A DNA stretch of 64,000 bases, from contig OZ005650.1 of assembly GCA_963930645.1 (NCBI GenBank), positions 60,009,218 to 60,073,217 of the forward strand, in the 5' to 3' direction. Made by a program: the position numbers and the translations under genes. The notes below the pieces were generated by a model. It was not told where the DNA came from and ran no database searches. It was given only the letters and a program-made list of their open reading frames with translations. The DNA comes from Salticus scenicus. Taxonomy: Eukaryota; Arthropoda; Arachnida; Araneae; Salticidae. Shown here in pieces: positions 36,401 to 45,625 of this stretch. Position 1 is the stretch's first letter. Each line of letters opens with the position of its first letter.

Positions 36401-36803
36401 GTTTTATTATAGCACGATGAGGTAAGTAATTGCCATAAGAGTTTACTTCGTTCTTGGGAACTTCCTCAATTATGCCTTCATTAATCCAGCTCAGAAGAAC
36501 ATCTTCATATTTTTCATACATGTTCATCGCTATAAGCTTCGCTGTTGTGTATTCGAGCCGTTTCTTCGCCAAACTCAAGTTGTCGGGTAAAGGCGACTTA
36601 TCATCAGCCCATGGCAAACAAACTTCATAGCGGCCCTCTCTATTAACTGCCACTGTTTCTAAAAAATGCTCTTTAGTCTGAATATCAGACTCGTGTTTGG
36701 ACTTCTTCTCAATAGGATCATAGATTCCAATTAAATCCAACTTCCATAGATTTGAGATTTCAGCTTCATTTACATATAGCGATAACACTGACATCGCCAA
36801 GTT
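33402..36803 (-). CDS. pol: Pao Pol: reverse transcriptase, RNase H, integrase
   Basis: Copies the RNA genome to DNA and integrates it. Residues are counted from Met at 36800 (1132 codons). RT is at about 120-330, with PVFDASARL (144-151), catalytic Asp 188 in VIADIRKAF and the active-site box YVDN at 265-268. RNase H is at about 420-560, with acidic residues in FVDGSKDAYG, PRMELLAA, WSDSTTV and NAADLPSRG. The integrase zinc finger (H..H..C..C, about 731-769) is followed by the DDE core: D801 in GVDMAGP, D860 in VYCDNGSNF and E in WWERLIRILK near 906. A DUF5641-type C-terminal domain covers about 995-1085. All catalytic residues appear present; the last box position is Asn rather than the textbook Asp. 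No internal stop or frameshift. Confidence 0.95.
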   Translation of the reverse strand, partial: NLAMSVLSLYVNEAEISNLWKLDLIGIYDPIEKKSKHESDIQTKEHFLETVAVNREGRYEVCLPWADDKSPLPDNLSLAKKRLEYTTAKLIAMNMYEKYEDVLLSWINEGIIEEVPKNEVNSYGNYLPHRAIIKPSSSTTPIRPVFDASARLANYPSLNQCLECGPNQMELIPDILLRFREKEFGVIADIRKAFLQISIRKDDRDFLRFLWWENLEGKKLKVFRHTRVVFGVKCSPFLLAAVIEYHIRRCNGFEESLKKRLLESFYVDNVVTSVNNKEELDKFIVNSKALMAKGCFDLREWEWSGDCNETSSKKETQVLGLIWNKELDTLKINMKWLDNINMEKLTKRTMLSGVHKVFDPFGFTSQVMLCPKIMLQKAWKLGTSWDEEITGELHKEFMQWFQELKYLSDIQIPRFIRVSSEDLSNCTIHTFVDGSKDAYGAVTFLRVEDANQVNLFLLAAKSRVAPLRGVTIPRMELLAAVIGARLTNSVIEALGWRNVMTHYWSDSTTVLAWIQREENWSVFVRNRVQEIRKLSDPSSWRHITGEKNAADLPSRGCKAKHLVSSKWWEGPQWMKDVSEFRRMMDFSNRDWNEEEIEKEKPRKTCILTDTEAIVYEDWYYRYFSSYDRIIRLVAWILRFKHNCKNLNWKKHGELTASEIHEAEMKVLLLIQNEFFSQEDEKRLKTLQTFKDEFGVIRLKTKIIYRKDNEDFLKPIVLPSKHEVVKRLIYKAHVENCHAGVQILLNILREKYWILNGRKAVKNVVASCTACKRFRSKNLEVISPPLPENRVKDAAVFQIIGVDMAGPLFLKDNKKSWVLIFTCAVYRAVHLELVTAASTDAFLMAFRRFIARRGRCSTVYCDNGSNFVGAANYFKKLDWERIRKHGAINSIDWKFNPPTAAWWGGWWERLIRILKDLLKRVLGLARLDYEEMMTVLAECEKVVNSRPLTYICEEEAVKPISPSMFIQDMHECSLPDLDAVEQNFLCKRLKYRQTILKDLRSRFRSEYLGALILRKSKSKKSGKHTVTVGEIVMVGADNKKRIYWPLGRITEIIPGKDGQVRLVKVQTSQKELLRPIQRVYPLEITSSEDLPTPMTLSKVKDSANISKVSDSTTNEQMKFSRVGRRIKVPERLNL

Positions 36804-38501
36804 TTATTCCGAGGCTTTTCCAGGCGGTACTTTTCCCATTAAGGTCCAACCTAAGTATGTTTCTAAAGCCACGAGACCCGATGATAAGACTTTTCTTTTA
36901 TCTGTCAACATTTTTCCCATGACGTCAGCTCCGACGAGAATATCGATTGCTTCACATTTGTCGCCAATGTCCGTTAAATTAATCTCATTTTCTTCTAACT
37001 CTTTTATCCAAGGGCCTTTAAAAACCGGTCTAATATTTTCACATATTATAGACTGATCCAAAACTTCGAAATTGCAGCCAAAATTTTCTTTCAAATGTTT
37101 CAATGTCACTTTATAGCAGTTATGCTTGACCTCGCTAGTGATAACGCCGCCAAAAAGGGAATGAACCATTTTCTCTTGGCGAATAGGTATATAATCCATT
37201 TCTTTGGCTACACTTTCCAGACTATATGACTTATGCGATGCGGAATCAAAGAGCAATCTCACAGTTTTCTGTTTATTGCCAGAGACCAATTTGGCTTTCA
37301 CGGTTTGGAGAAATATCTTTGGACTTCGTTTGTTGAAATTGGACATACTAACATCATTTTCTGCAGGTTTTTCTTCTTTCTTTTCTACAGCCCTTTTTTG
37401 TGAATCAAGTACATCACACATTAGAGGAAAATGCTTTTTAGAACAGATCACACACTTTAGAACTGTTCGACATTTCTTAACAGTGTGAGTTGGCGATAAA
37501 CAGGCAAAGCAACAACGCTTATCTTTAATTATTTTTTGTTTTTCTGCTAAACTCATTTTCTGAGCTGAAAAACAATCTGAACTTGAATGTTTGCCATCAC
37601 AAAAAACGCAAGATTTCTTCACCTCTCTATTTGAAGTGGCCGTTAATAAACCCGCAGCAGTAGGTACTTTACTTTTCAAATTTTTAAAATTGCACTGCTT
37701 CCTTTTTAAAGGTTTGTTCTCTTGGCTCTTTCCTAAACCGAAACCAGCTACTGCCAAAGATATCCTTTCTTCACCTTCAACTTCTTTTTTGAGAAATTGC
37801 ATTAAGTTATTTAACTTCTCCTTAGCATCAGTATTTGAATGAGAAATGTTACGATTCCAAGCCTTTAAAAAATCAGCTGGGAAACAAGATTCAACCATGG
37901 GATACAATATAGATGCACATTTATCCGTGGTTACACCTAATGTTTCCAATGCACGTAGATACGATTCAAGTCTGTCATATAGAGAAGTTAATGAAAACAT
38001 TTCCTTAATTTGAACAGAAATAATTAATTTTAGTAACTGTCTAACGTATACTTCGACTAAGAGGTCCTCTCTTCCAAAGCGTGATTTCAGGCTTTCAATC
38101 GCTTTTTCATAATTGGCGCCAGTTGGCGGAAAACTTTCAACTACTTCTCTGGCACGGGAACCAGCAACCGTGGCTTGCACTAAATACTGAAATTTATCTT
38201 CCGGTGCGATATCTTCATCTTTATGCACCTGCTCAAATTGACTCCAAAAAGGAAGCCAATCTTTTAAGTCATCGCCAAATTGTCTAAATTCCAATCTTGG
38301 CAACGTAAATTTCCTTTTTGAATTGCTTAAATCAGGTACATAATTTAGTGGAACAGATTCACCTCGACTTTGAGCTTGAATTCTAGCGAGCTCGATTTCT
38401 TTTTCAGCTTCAAGTTTCATTTTTTCAGATTCAAATTTCATTTTTTCAAATTCATTATCTTGTTTCATTTTTTCCTTTTTATCTTCTCTTTCTTTTTCTT
38501 C
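36804..38501 (-). CDS. gag-pro: Pao Gag and aspartic protease
   Basis: Structural and processing part of the polyprotein, 565 codons open from after the upstream TAA. Order: charged coiled-coil N-terminus (EKMKFESEKMKLEAEKEIEL); the Pao Gag domain of the DUF1759 type (DWLPFWSQFEQ, about residue 75); three zinc knuckles (CVFCDGKHSSSDC, CFACLSPTHTVKKC, CVICSKKHFPLMC); then a protease of the DUF1758/Pao type with active site LLFDSAS. The frame ends at TAA 36804-36806, and the same frame reopens at once into Pol. In this family gag-pol is usually one continuous frame, so the TAA is either a recent lesion or a readthrough site. Confidence 0.92.
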   Translation of the reverse strand, partial: EEKEREDKKEKMKQDNEFEKMKFESEKMKLEAEKEIELARIQAQSRGESVPLNYVPDLSNSKRKFTLPRLEFRQFGDDLKDWLPFWSQFEQVHKDEDIAPEDKFQYLVQATVAGSRAREVVESFPPTGANYEKAIESLKSRFGREDLLVEVYVRQLLKLIISVQIKEMFSLTSLYDRLESYLRALETLGVTTDKCASILYPMVESCFPADFLKAWNRNISHSNTDAKEKLNNLMQFLKKEVEGEERISLAVAGFGLGKSQENKPLKRKQCNFKNLKSKVPTAAGLLTATSNREVKKSCVFCDGKHSSSDCFSAQKMSLAEKQKIIKDKRCCFACLSPTHTVKKCRTVLKCVICSKKHFPLMCDVLDSQKRAVEKKEEKPAENDVSMSNFNKRSPKIFLQTVKAKLVSGNKQKTVRLLFDSASHKSYSLESVAKEMDYIPIRQEKMVHSLFGGVITSEVKHNCYKVTLKHLKENFGCNFEVLDQSIICENIRPVFKGPWIKELEENEINLTDIGDKCEAIDILVGADVMGKMLTDKRKVLSSGLVALETYLGWTLMGKVPPGKASE

Positions 38502-38699
38502 TTACTCTTGTAATTTTCGCTCGGCAACAGCATTTCCTAATAGTACTTGAACAAATTCAGCATCTTTCTTGTATTCTTCACTGTTCAATATAATATTTTT
38601 TAAACCTGAAATAGTAACATTGGCTGGTACTTCTTCGCCAATTTCAGACGCCACATATATCAAATCATCTTTCTTAAATCCTTTTATTGCTTGAAACAT
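38502..38699 (-). CDS. gag: Pao Gag N-terminal segment, ends at in-frame TAA
   Basis: ATG at 38699 starts about 65 codons (beginning MFQAIKGFKKDDLIYVASE) that run into TAA at 38502-38504. The same frame resumes immediately with a Glu/Lys-rich helix and continues into the rest of Gag. I prefer this ATG to the upstream GTG because the latter overlaps the primer-binding site. A single nonsense change in an otherwise open frame is the likely reading. Confidence 0.8.
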   Translation of the reverse strand: MFQAIKGFKKDDLIYVASEIGEEVPANVTISGLKNIILNSEEYKKDAEFVQVLLGNAVAERKLQE

Positions 38700-38707
38700 G
38701 TTGCTAC

Positions 38708-38725
38708 ATCCTGTCGCGGACGCCA
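38708..38725 (-). promoter_or_regulatory. primer-binding site
   Basis: Minus-strand TGGCGTCCGCGACAGGAT starts four bases inside the LTR, as expected for pairing with the CCA end of a tRNA. The identity of the tRNA (an arginine tRNA is possible) was not verified. Confidence 0.7.
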
Positions 38726-38729
38726 CAAA

Positions 38730-39136
38730 TGTTAAAGCTACTTAAGAAAATCACCGTTTCCTTCTGCTTTCTAAAAACTAGTGTTATCTACGGACGCCAG
38801 TAAATGAAATATTCACACTTTTATCTTCAAAGCGGCTACTCAATTGAATAACACGTACTGCGTTTCTTCTTAAAATTCAAATATCAGTAAAAAAGAACAC
38901 AGCTACGTTGAATATTATTTACAAAAAGAAATCATTTAAAAAATACAAAAAAAAACTTTATTCCCAATGGAAAAACCTACTCTCTAAAACAGTAAATTAC
39001 TTATTCTAAAAATTTTAATACACACGAGCTCTCGATTAAACGAGACCAAGTATCATATTTTTTTTAACTAACGTTGCCATCCAATAATAATAATATTCAT
39101 AAAATAAATAATAGATATAATAATACATTTTCAACA
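38730..39136 (-). repeat. 5' LTR of the Pao/BEL element
   Basis: On the minus strand it begins TGTTGAAAATG and ends CTTTAACA. The same 407 bp recurs at 32845-33251. The plus-strand neighbour is the GCGAC duplication. Confidence 0.95.
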
Positions 39137-39971
39137 GCGACTACTAACGCGTTAATAGCACCTATAACCTGTAAAGTAAAATTATTAATAATTGAATGAC
39201 GACGATATTGGATTCAATACTTCGAAAGGAACAATCTGGCTTCAGACGAGGCAGATCCCGTATTCATGATTTTTTTGTTATGAAAGAAATAATTGAGAAA
39301 TACGATAATTCTACCTTGAAATGCATATCATCCTCATAGATTATGAAAAAGCTTTTGCTCGTGTCGATAGAGAAAGATTGTGTATTACAATGAAAAAGAG
39401 AGGAATTCCCTGATTCAATTCAAGCATGAGAATGCCTGTTCCCAAAATACAAAAATACTAATTGGTACGGAGGAAGTAGAAACTACCCAAGTATTTAGAA
39501 AATGCTGCAGTCTATCCTCAACCCTCTTCAATATTTATATTGATGACATTATACGAATTGGAAATTATCAAGAAATTCTGGAATTCATTTGTTGTGTAAA
39601 TACACTACTGTTTGCAGATGACCAGATCATAATTCAATTAAATGAAGATGACTTTCAAACATCTGTCTATATATTTCATAAAATTTGCGAGACTATAATA
39701 TGAAAATATCTATTTCACAAACGGAAACAATGGTGTTGAAGGGCAAAGAACCATTAAGAACGAAAATCGTTATTGGTAATAAAATTATTGACCGGATACA
39801 ATACTTCTCCTATCTGGGACGTGACATCAAATTTGACTAGGATAACGATTTCCAACTTAAAAGCTACACAGATTACAACACATTTGTGGCAATCTCATAT
39901 AAACACTTAAGAGAAAAACGAGGAAGGAAACACACCTGAAGTTTTATAGGGTTGCCTTGCACACTTTGTAT

Positions 39972-40328
39972 GTCTGACGAAGAAACATTCAAAAGGTGTC
40001 GGCTTCAATATGTGATTCTACTCTACATTAAACACCAGAAAGTGGAAAAAAATATCGGCTGAAATGAATTACAGCGATCACAAAAAATTATCAAAATTAA
40101 TTATACTTGGCAATTTCTCACTGTTAGGTGATTGATTTTGAGTACTTGGCGGAAGAACTTTGTTCGTACACGGCAATCTTGGTACTAGCGAACGTATTGC
40201 CTAACAGCGCTAAATCGCGAAAAATGCTTAATTTTGATAATTTTTTGTGGTCGCTGTAATTCATTCCAGCCGATATTTTTTTTTACATTCTGGTGTTTTA
40301 AGAAGAGTAGAATCACACACACACACAC

Positions 40329-40401
<73 letters not shown>

Positions 40402-40450
40402 AATAGTTTTTTTTATGATGACACCTTTTCATTGTTCCTTTGTGAGAAAA
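39972..40450. mobile_element. palindromic insertion inside the LINE, with (AC)n(AT)n
   Basis: The best-matched arms are 40011-40100 and 40230-40317 (TGTGATTCTACTC, ATATCGGCTGAAATGAATTAC, AAAAAATTATCAAAATTAA and their inverses). Pairing extends outward, because CATTCAAAAGGTGTC at the left matches the inverse GACACCTTTTCATTG near 40423. A compound (AC)n(AT)n microsatellite (40316-40400) has grown inside the right arm. Removing this segment brings the LINE frame back together. Confidence 0.75.
40316..40400. repeat. (AC)n(AT)n compound microsatellite
   Basis: About 22 AC units followed by about 19 AT units. The reading frames across it are artefacts. Confidence 0.95.
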
Positions 40451-40525
40451 AATGACCCTGAGCACCAAAGATACAAACAAAATCCAGGCAGCAGAAATGC
40501 GGCACATACGATATATAAAGGGCTG

Positions 40526-41140
40526 AACAGGGGACAGTCCCCGCTCATCGCTCTTGGAGCGATGTTGAGCGCTTCAGTGTCTCGGGCAACAAGTGTCCGA
40601 GACAGAGGGAACTGCTCCGAACGTTTATTTAGAATTCAACAAGCGTTTAAAAAATTCGCGAGGCATTGAGCCTCAACCGACGGAGGGTGATACTTTATTT
40701 ATAGCAGGTGTGCCGGGATTAAACCTCACGTGACAGAGGTCACAAGGAGGAAAAAATAGCTTTGTTAAGACTTTGCAATAAGAAGTTTAGTCTATGATTT
40801 CATTACTGAGTCCATAATTAAGTATTTCAGTTCATTCGTTTTAGTCTTCGAGTTGGTTTAGGAGCATTGATAAAAGTCTTTTTGACATTTGCATGTTGTT
40901 GCCGGGCTTTCGCCGCAAGCGACAAGGGGCAACAGTGGTTAATTTGGTAACGTTGCTGTACAAGTTTGGAGTAGTGCTGCAGAACTGAGTGGCTTGGGAT
41001 GATCACAGTTGTAGGTGATCACAATTGTAGATCACAACTTGAGCCAGTAGCAAGAAGCTTGGAGGTTAATCTGTTAAATTAGTAATATCTTTTAAAAGTG
41101 CGTAGATTTTATTTAGTTTTTGGATTAGGAAGGGACTACG
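40526..41140. mobile_element. 615-bp insertion of unknown class with 12-bp target duplication
   Basis: TATAAAGGGCTG occurs at 40514-40525 and again at 41141-41152, and the LINE reading continues precisely across it, so the repeat is a true target duplication. The insert starts AACAGGGGACAGTCCCC and ends GGAAGGGACTACG, is less AT-rich than the surroundings, lacks a poly-A tail, TG..CA ends or obvious TIRs, and has no clear frame. A 12-bp duplication fits non-LTR-type integration, but the class is not established. Confidence 0.75.
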
Positions 41141-41404
41141 TATAAAGGGCTGCACATTTATGGAACAAAGTCAGAAATGAAGATATTATTGATAATTAAA
41201 AGTTTTTAACCTCTTAGACAAGATGAATGAATACCGCACTAATTGGAAAAATCATATCCAACATATGACACGCGGTAGACTACCAAGATCTGTCTTCTAT
41301 TGCATTACAAGGAGATGCGTGACCACGGCAGACCAAAAAACGGTGGTTAGAGCAAGAAGACGGAGCAGACTCCCAGCCTAATGATTGAAGAAGAAGGTGA
41401 TGAT

Positions 41405-41668
41405 GGAAAAAATCAATGAATACCCATTTTATACACATGAAATAAACCAATTTAACATAAATCATGACAAATGTTTATTTTTTTTACATAAGATAAATGT
41501 AAATAATAAGAACGAAGCTAAGAGTTGTTGGTTTTTATAAAAAAAAAATTTTAGAGGACGAATGTGAATACTTTAAATTTAAATTTAAATTTATTTTATA
41601 TTTATTTTCCATATTGTAAGAAACTAAGACGAAAGGTAAAATTGTACTTATAGATTATTAAAGTCAAA

Positions 41669-41708
<40 letters not shown>

Positions 41709-41995
41709 TGCATTTAAAATATTTGAAGAATTCGAATGTTCTATTAAATTTAGAAGAATTCCTAGCTATATGCAAGTCAGAAATTCAAAGCAATAACTAT
41801 GCCTGATACATGAAATAAAAATTTTTGTGATAAAAAAAATATTCATTTATCCTTTATTTTATTCAAAAAATTCTGACGTCTAAAGTTGTGAGTATGAGTG
41901 ACTAAAATAATTTTAGTGATCTTTATTGTTTTTTATTTTTTATTTTTTTGCGATTTCAATAATAATGATATGGAATTTTGAGAATTTACTATCTT
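41405..41995. other. AT-rich spacer with a 35-nt poly-T
   Basis: The poly-T is at 41671-41705. No gene or TE ends recognised. Confidence 0.5.
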
Positions 41996-41998
41996 ATA

Positions 41999-42050
41999 CA
42001 GTCATTTGCAAAAGTGTAAGACTAGTAGCCGATTTTCAGTATTTTAAGTA
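41999..42050 (+). repeat. isolated Tc1-type TIR end
   Basis: After TA at 41997-41998 the sequence CAGTCATTTGCAAAAGTGTA resembles the terminus of the element at 42299. No matching right end was found, so it is a solo end of a related copy. Confidence 0.6.
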
Positions 42051-42498
42051 TACGCCTTGTATCGAATTTTATATTCTAAAATAGTATTTTCTTTTATCGC
42101 TTCTGATAATAGTAATGCATATTCTATTCATTAATTTATGCATATTAATTTTTAATTGTGACATATATAGCATTTGTATCTTTAGAATAAGGAACATTTA
42201 TTTAAACTTTTAATTGTTACAATATGTTCAATATTTTATCATAAGGAAACTTTTTACTTCACACACACACACACACAAATATATATATTATATATATACA
42301 GTCATTTGCAAAAACGTAAGACCAGTACCCAATTTTCATTATTTTAACATATTGCATCATTTGCACAGATTATTGCATTATCTCATTGCTGATTGCATCA
42401 GACGAATTCTACTGCTATAAATAAAGGTGGTCGGCAGGTTTAGCGCCGGTTGACTATTGGATTTTATCGTAAACAGTGCTGTTGTATACTTATTGTAA

Positions 42499-42662
42499 TG
42501 GGTAAAAAAACCTTCACGTACTGTTACAAAGAGGTGAAAAATATTGACCCTGCATAAAATTGGATTGTCTGAACTTCCAATAAGTTCGAGAGTAAATTTA
42601 ATCAATACAACTGTGCATGACGCTATGAGTAAATTTAAAATTTCCGGAAAATTTGGGGACCT
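42499..42662 (+). pseudogene. Tc1-like transposase start, plus-strand copy
   Basis: Begins near 42499 and, after a frameshift, reads LHKIGLSELPISSRVNLINT then TVHDAMSKFKISGKF, a Tc1/paired-type first HTH. It ends at the internal junction near 42660. Confidence 0.7.
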
Positions 42663-43065
42663 TAAGTGTCGTTTATTTTTCATACTTGGAGCAAGACGAG
42701 GTTTCCTTGCCGATTTATGGGATGATAAACCAAAATCTTTGACCAAACGTCTTGAAATAGTACTCAAACTAACGTTCGTGCCTTTAACAGCCAGATAATG
42801 TCTAATCGTATTGCAAGAGGTTCTTGGATCTCATACGACCATCCTTATCACATGATCATCACGTGCACACGTTTTTCTAGGGCGACCGTTTCTCTTAGGG
42901 TCCATAAATTTTCCCTAAATTTTATATTTACTAATAGCTTGATGCACAGTTATGTTTCTCACATTTACCCTCGAACTTACTTGACGTTTAAAAAATCCAA
43001 TTTTATGCAAGGCCAATATATCAGACCTTTTTGAAACAACAAGTGAATTTTTTTTTTACCCATTA
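42660..43065 (-). pseudogene. Tc1-like transposase start, minus-strand copy with both HTH motifs
   Basis: Reading on the minus strand from the ATG near 43065: a first HTH (VSSRVNVRNITVHQAISKYK), an in-frame stop, the linker RNGRPRKT with ARDDHVIR, and a second HTH (STISRRLVKDFGLSSHKSAR, about 42700-42767) followed by RKPRLAPSMKNKR. It then meets the inverted plus-strand copy. This is the DNA-binding half of a Tc1-like transposase with several stops. Confidence 0.75.
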
Positions 43066-43264
43066 CAATAATTACAAAACAGCACCGTCTACGACAAAAT
43101 CCAATAAAGGACTCGCGATAAACGTGCCGCGTACCTTTATTAGTAGCAGTAGAATGCGTATGATGCAATCAGCACATTAGATGACGCAGTAATATGCGCA
43201 AAAGATGTAATGTGTTAAAATAGTAAATTCGGTTACTGGTCTTAACCGTTTGCAAATGACTGTA

Positions 43265-44725
43265 GTAAACAGCGAAGTGCAAAGACTGCTAGTTTCTAAT
43301 AAAATACTAAATTATATAGCTAACGTTAATTATAAGTACATCATTTTTACGGGTTTAAGCAAAGTACAACTTGTAAAACTTTTTTTTTTTTCATATAAAA
43401 TTTAATTGCGCATTATTTTACTACCATGAAATAAATTTTAATTTACCTTTTTCATGAATTAAACATACATTTTAAATTACTGTCTAAAATGTAAAATTTC
43501 AGATTTTCATTCTTATAAAAATTCAAACAAAAAGTAAATAAAGCCTCTGCTGCATAAATTTAGTATTTGTAGAAAATGTTTTGCATTTCTGTATTGTTTA
43601 TATCAAACTGAACTGAAGGCATTTTATTTTTTGATTGAAAATATTTATGCATTCACGTCTACTATTTTCAGGAATCAGTCAATACAAAAATCTTTTTTTT
43701 TCTTCTTTTTTTTACACTACTAACACGACTTTATATATATATATAAGAATATTTTTGAATCAGAACTGGCTTTTATTATATATTTATATATATATATATA
43801 ATAAAAGCTAGTTCTGATTCAAAAATATACTTAGTTTTCCCAGCGTAAATATTTATAAATTTCTTGGAATAATTTTTTACCCTGAAAAATATTTATGCAT
43901 GGCAAGCATTTCCTTAAATTTTGATAAGATAAAAATAAATAAATAAATAAAAATGAATAACTAATGAATTTTTGAAATGATAATGATACAAAAATAAATA
44001 TCGCACAAAAAAAATGAAAAAAAAAAATCAGAAAAGATATTAGAAACTGTAAAAAATGAGCAATAATACCAAAAATAGTAAAGTTAATTACATACGTATT
44101 CAATAGTGTCGACTATTCAAAGAGACAAATTTTTGATATGTATATTTAAAATTAATTTACTAAATGAATATATTTTTTTTTTAAATATGTTTTTTAGTAA
44201 GTACATATAGCAAATTTCAACTAAAGATTTCTTCGTGGATAATGTAAAATTTCTATTTAACATAACAGTTTTAAAAATAAAAGTACTTATTAAATGCTAA
44301 TTTAATTAATAGCGATATGAACTTTCTTATATTAGGCAACATGAGTTGACAATTCTAATAAACTATTTATGTTTAAATCACTCCTAAAGACGTTTCCCCG
44401 ACCTGCCGAAAATCTGGAAATTTGTGAGTTATCTATTATTTTTAGCCCTTTATCTTATGCACTTAAGCTTAAAATCCCTGACATATTTTTTTTTCTGGGT
44501 ACGACTTTCAACAAATTAGACTGTTACCGTTTTTCTGGAACTTTCTCCAGTAAAATAAAAACTGCAGGAAAATCTGCAGATATTCTGAAGGTATTTGGAA
44601 CAAAAATCATAAAACTGCAGAATAACCGCAGTTTAAAAGCAGAAAACTTACAGTTTAGAAGCAAGTATTTTTTTCCGCCTTTAAATTTATTATTGTTCCA
44701 AATAGCTTCAAATTACCTGAAGTTG

Positions 44726-44757
<32 letters not shown>

Positions 44758-45226
44758 TTCACTTTTTAACAGTTTTTCTGAAGATTTTTTTAAATTGGGT
44801 TAGTAAAGATATTCTAATATTCCTCAATTATATGCAAATTAGTAATACATGTTTAACGGGTTGAAAGCAGTAAATTAAATGTTTATTGAAAAGTGATAGA
44901 CTTCATTAAGTCCATCAAACTCATTTAAAATTTTAGCGTGCAAAATGGAATCGATCTATAAAGAAACTGGCATATTTTGTATCGAAATAATCGTCACTTG
45001 TGTTGTAATTATTAATTTAATCCGTTGCCTTACATTCGTTTATTAAATTTAAATCATGATTCTTGTTACGTTTTATTTTATCCGTAAAAGCAAGGAAATT
45101 GATATAACTGAAAGTCATGGAAAAAAATTTCTCTAAATATATATATACGGTGTTAATTTAACAAAAGTGTTAATCAGTAAATTAAATTTAATTGGCTGGT
45201 ATTATATATATGTGTTTGTGTGTGTA
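43265..45226. other. AT-rich spacer with a (TA)n hairpin
   Basis: A perfect-looking hairpin around (TA)n lies at 43746-43830 (AATATTTTTGAATCAGAACT and its inverse). The 144-codon frame at 44369-44803 is AT/poly-T driven and shows no motif; I do not call it. Confidence 0.45.
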
Positions 45227-45534
45227 CACTGTAAAAAATGCTGCAGTAAAATTACGGGGAAAGCCCGGCAGCAGAGATTCCAGTCAAAGCCTGTAAAAAT
45301 ACATTTACTTGATGAATGATGTATCGCCAGTAATTTTACGTTGTGATGAAACATACAACCAACCTGCAGAAAAAAAAAGCATTGACCATAAAATTAAAAG
45401 TTAAAGTTTGAGTTTCTCGAATGCTTTAAAAAAGTTTCTTGCAATTACACATGCGTGCAGGGAGAAATCCACAACACTAAAAAACGTATTTATTTTTTTA
45501 CACGCAAAAGCTAATTTATTAATTTTCATGTGAA

Positions 45535-45625
45535 ACAAATCGTCTTCGGTAGCCCGGGATTCGAACGCACAATCACCTGTGTCAGAGGCCAGCCCTTTGC
45601 CAACCGCGCCGCTGGGATCACAGAG
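45535..45625 (-). repeat. tRNA-like SINE head, minus strand
   Basis: On the minus strand: GCGGTTGGCAAAGGGCTGG (A-box-like) and TGCGTTCGAATCCCGGG (B box, plus coordinates about 45553-45569) at normal spacing. There is no good cloverleaf, so it is a tRNA-derived repeat rather than a tRNA gene. Confidence 0.6.

Larger units (their letters stand above)
32845..39136 (-). mobile_element. Pao/BEL LTR retrotransposon, nearly intact, minus strand
   Basis: A 6.3-kb element with two 407-bp LTRs, a perfect GCGAC target duplication (32840-32844 and 39137-39141), a PBS four bases inside the 5' LTR, a polypurine tract next to the 3' LTR, and one gag-pro-pol frame with all expected domains. The LTR pair differs only by compensating one-base indels in an A run and a T run. 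It is therefore a very recent insertion. Two in-frame TAA codons are the only visible damage. Confidence 0.95.
39195..41400 (+). pseudogene. non-LTR (LINE) reverse transcriptase, dead and split by two insertions
   Basis: Pieces of one ORF2-like protein lie in order with frameshifts and stops. RT finger: EQSGFRRGRSRIHDFF (39229 on), then DYEKAFARVDRERL. Palm: CSLSSTLFNIYIDDIIR (about 39500) and LLFADDQIIIQ (about 39606), which keeps the FADD catalytic box. Thumb: KISISQTETMVLKGKEPL and YFSYLGRDIKF (to 39840). The frame after LKFYRV ALHTLY breaks at about 39970, resumes at 40452 (TLSTKDTNKIQAAEMRHI), breaks again at 40525, and resumes at 41141 (CTLWNKVRNEDI-like, then MNEYRTNWKNHIQHM) to about 41400. 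The 5' part and endonuclease are absent. The clade is not assigned. Confidence 0.85.
42299..43262. mobile_element. Tc1-like foldback element with transposase N-termini in both orientations
   Basis: A 964-bp element flanked by TA. Ends are CAGTCATTTGCAAAAACG and its inverse TTTGCAAATGACTG. Arms match past the TIR through the start of the transposase gene (ATGGGTAAAAAAA on the plus strand near 42499, and its inverse near 43053-43065). The left half thus encodes the protein start on the plus strand and the right half on the minus strand. They meet near 42660. The catalytic domain is absent. A larger Tc1-like element must have rearranged into a head-to-head palindrome. Confidence 0.85.

Noticed and set aside
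40234..40669. Open frames of 73 and 140 codons
   Set aside because: They translate the (AC)n(AT)n microsatellite (His-Thr and Ile-Tyr repeats) plus parts of the LINE and its insert.
44369..44803. 144-codon open frame
   Set aside because: Low-complexity, crosses a long poly-T (Phe run), no motif or splice context; consistent with a chance frame in AT-rich DNA.
45535..45625. Possible tRNA gene on the minus strand
   Set aside because: Good B box but the acceptor and anticodon stems do not pair and no terminator follows; treated as SINE.
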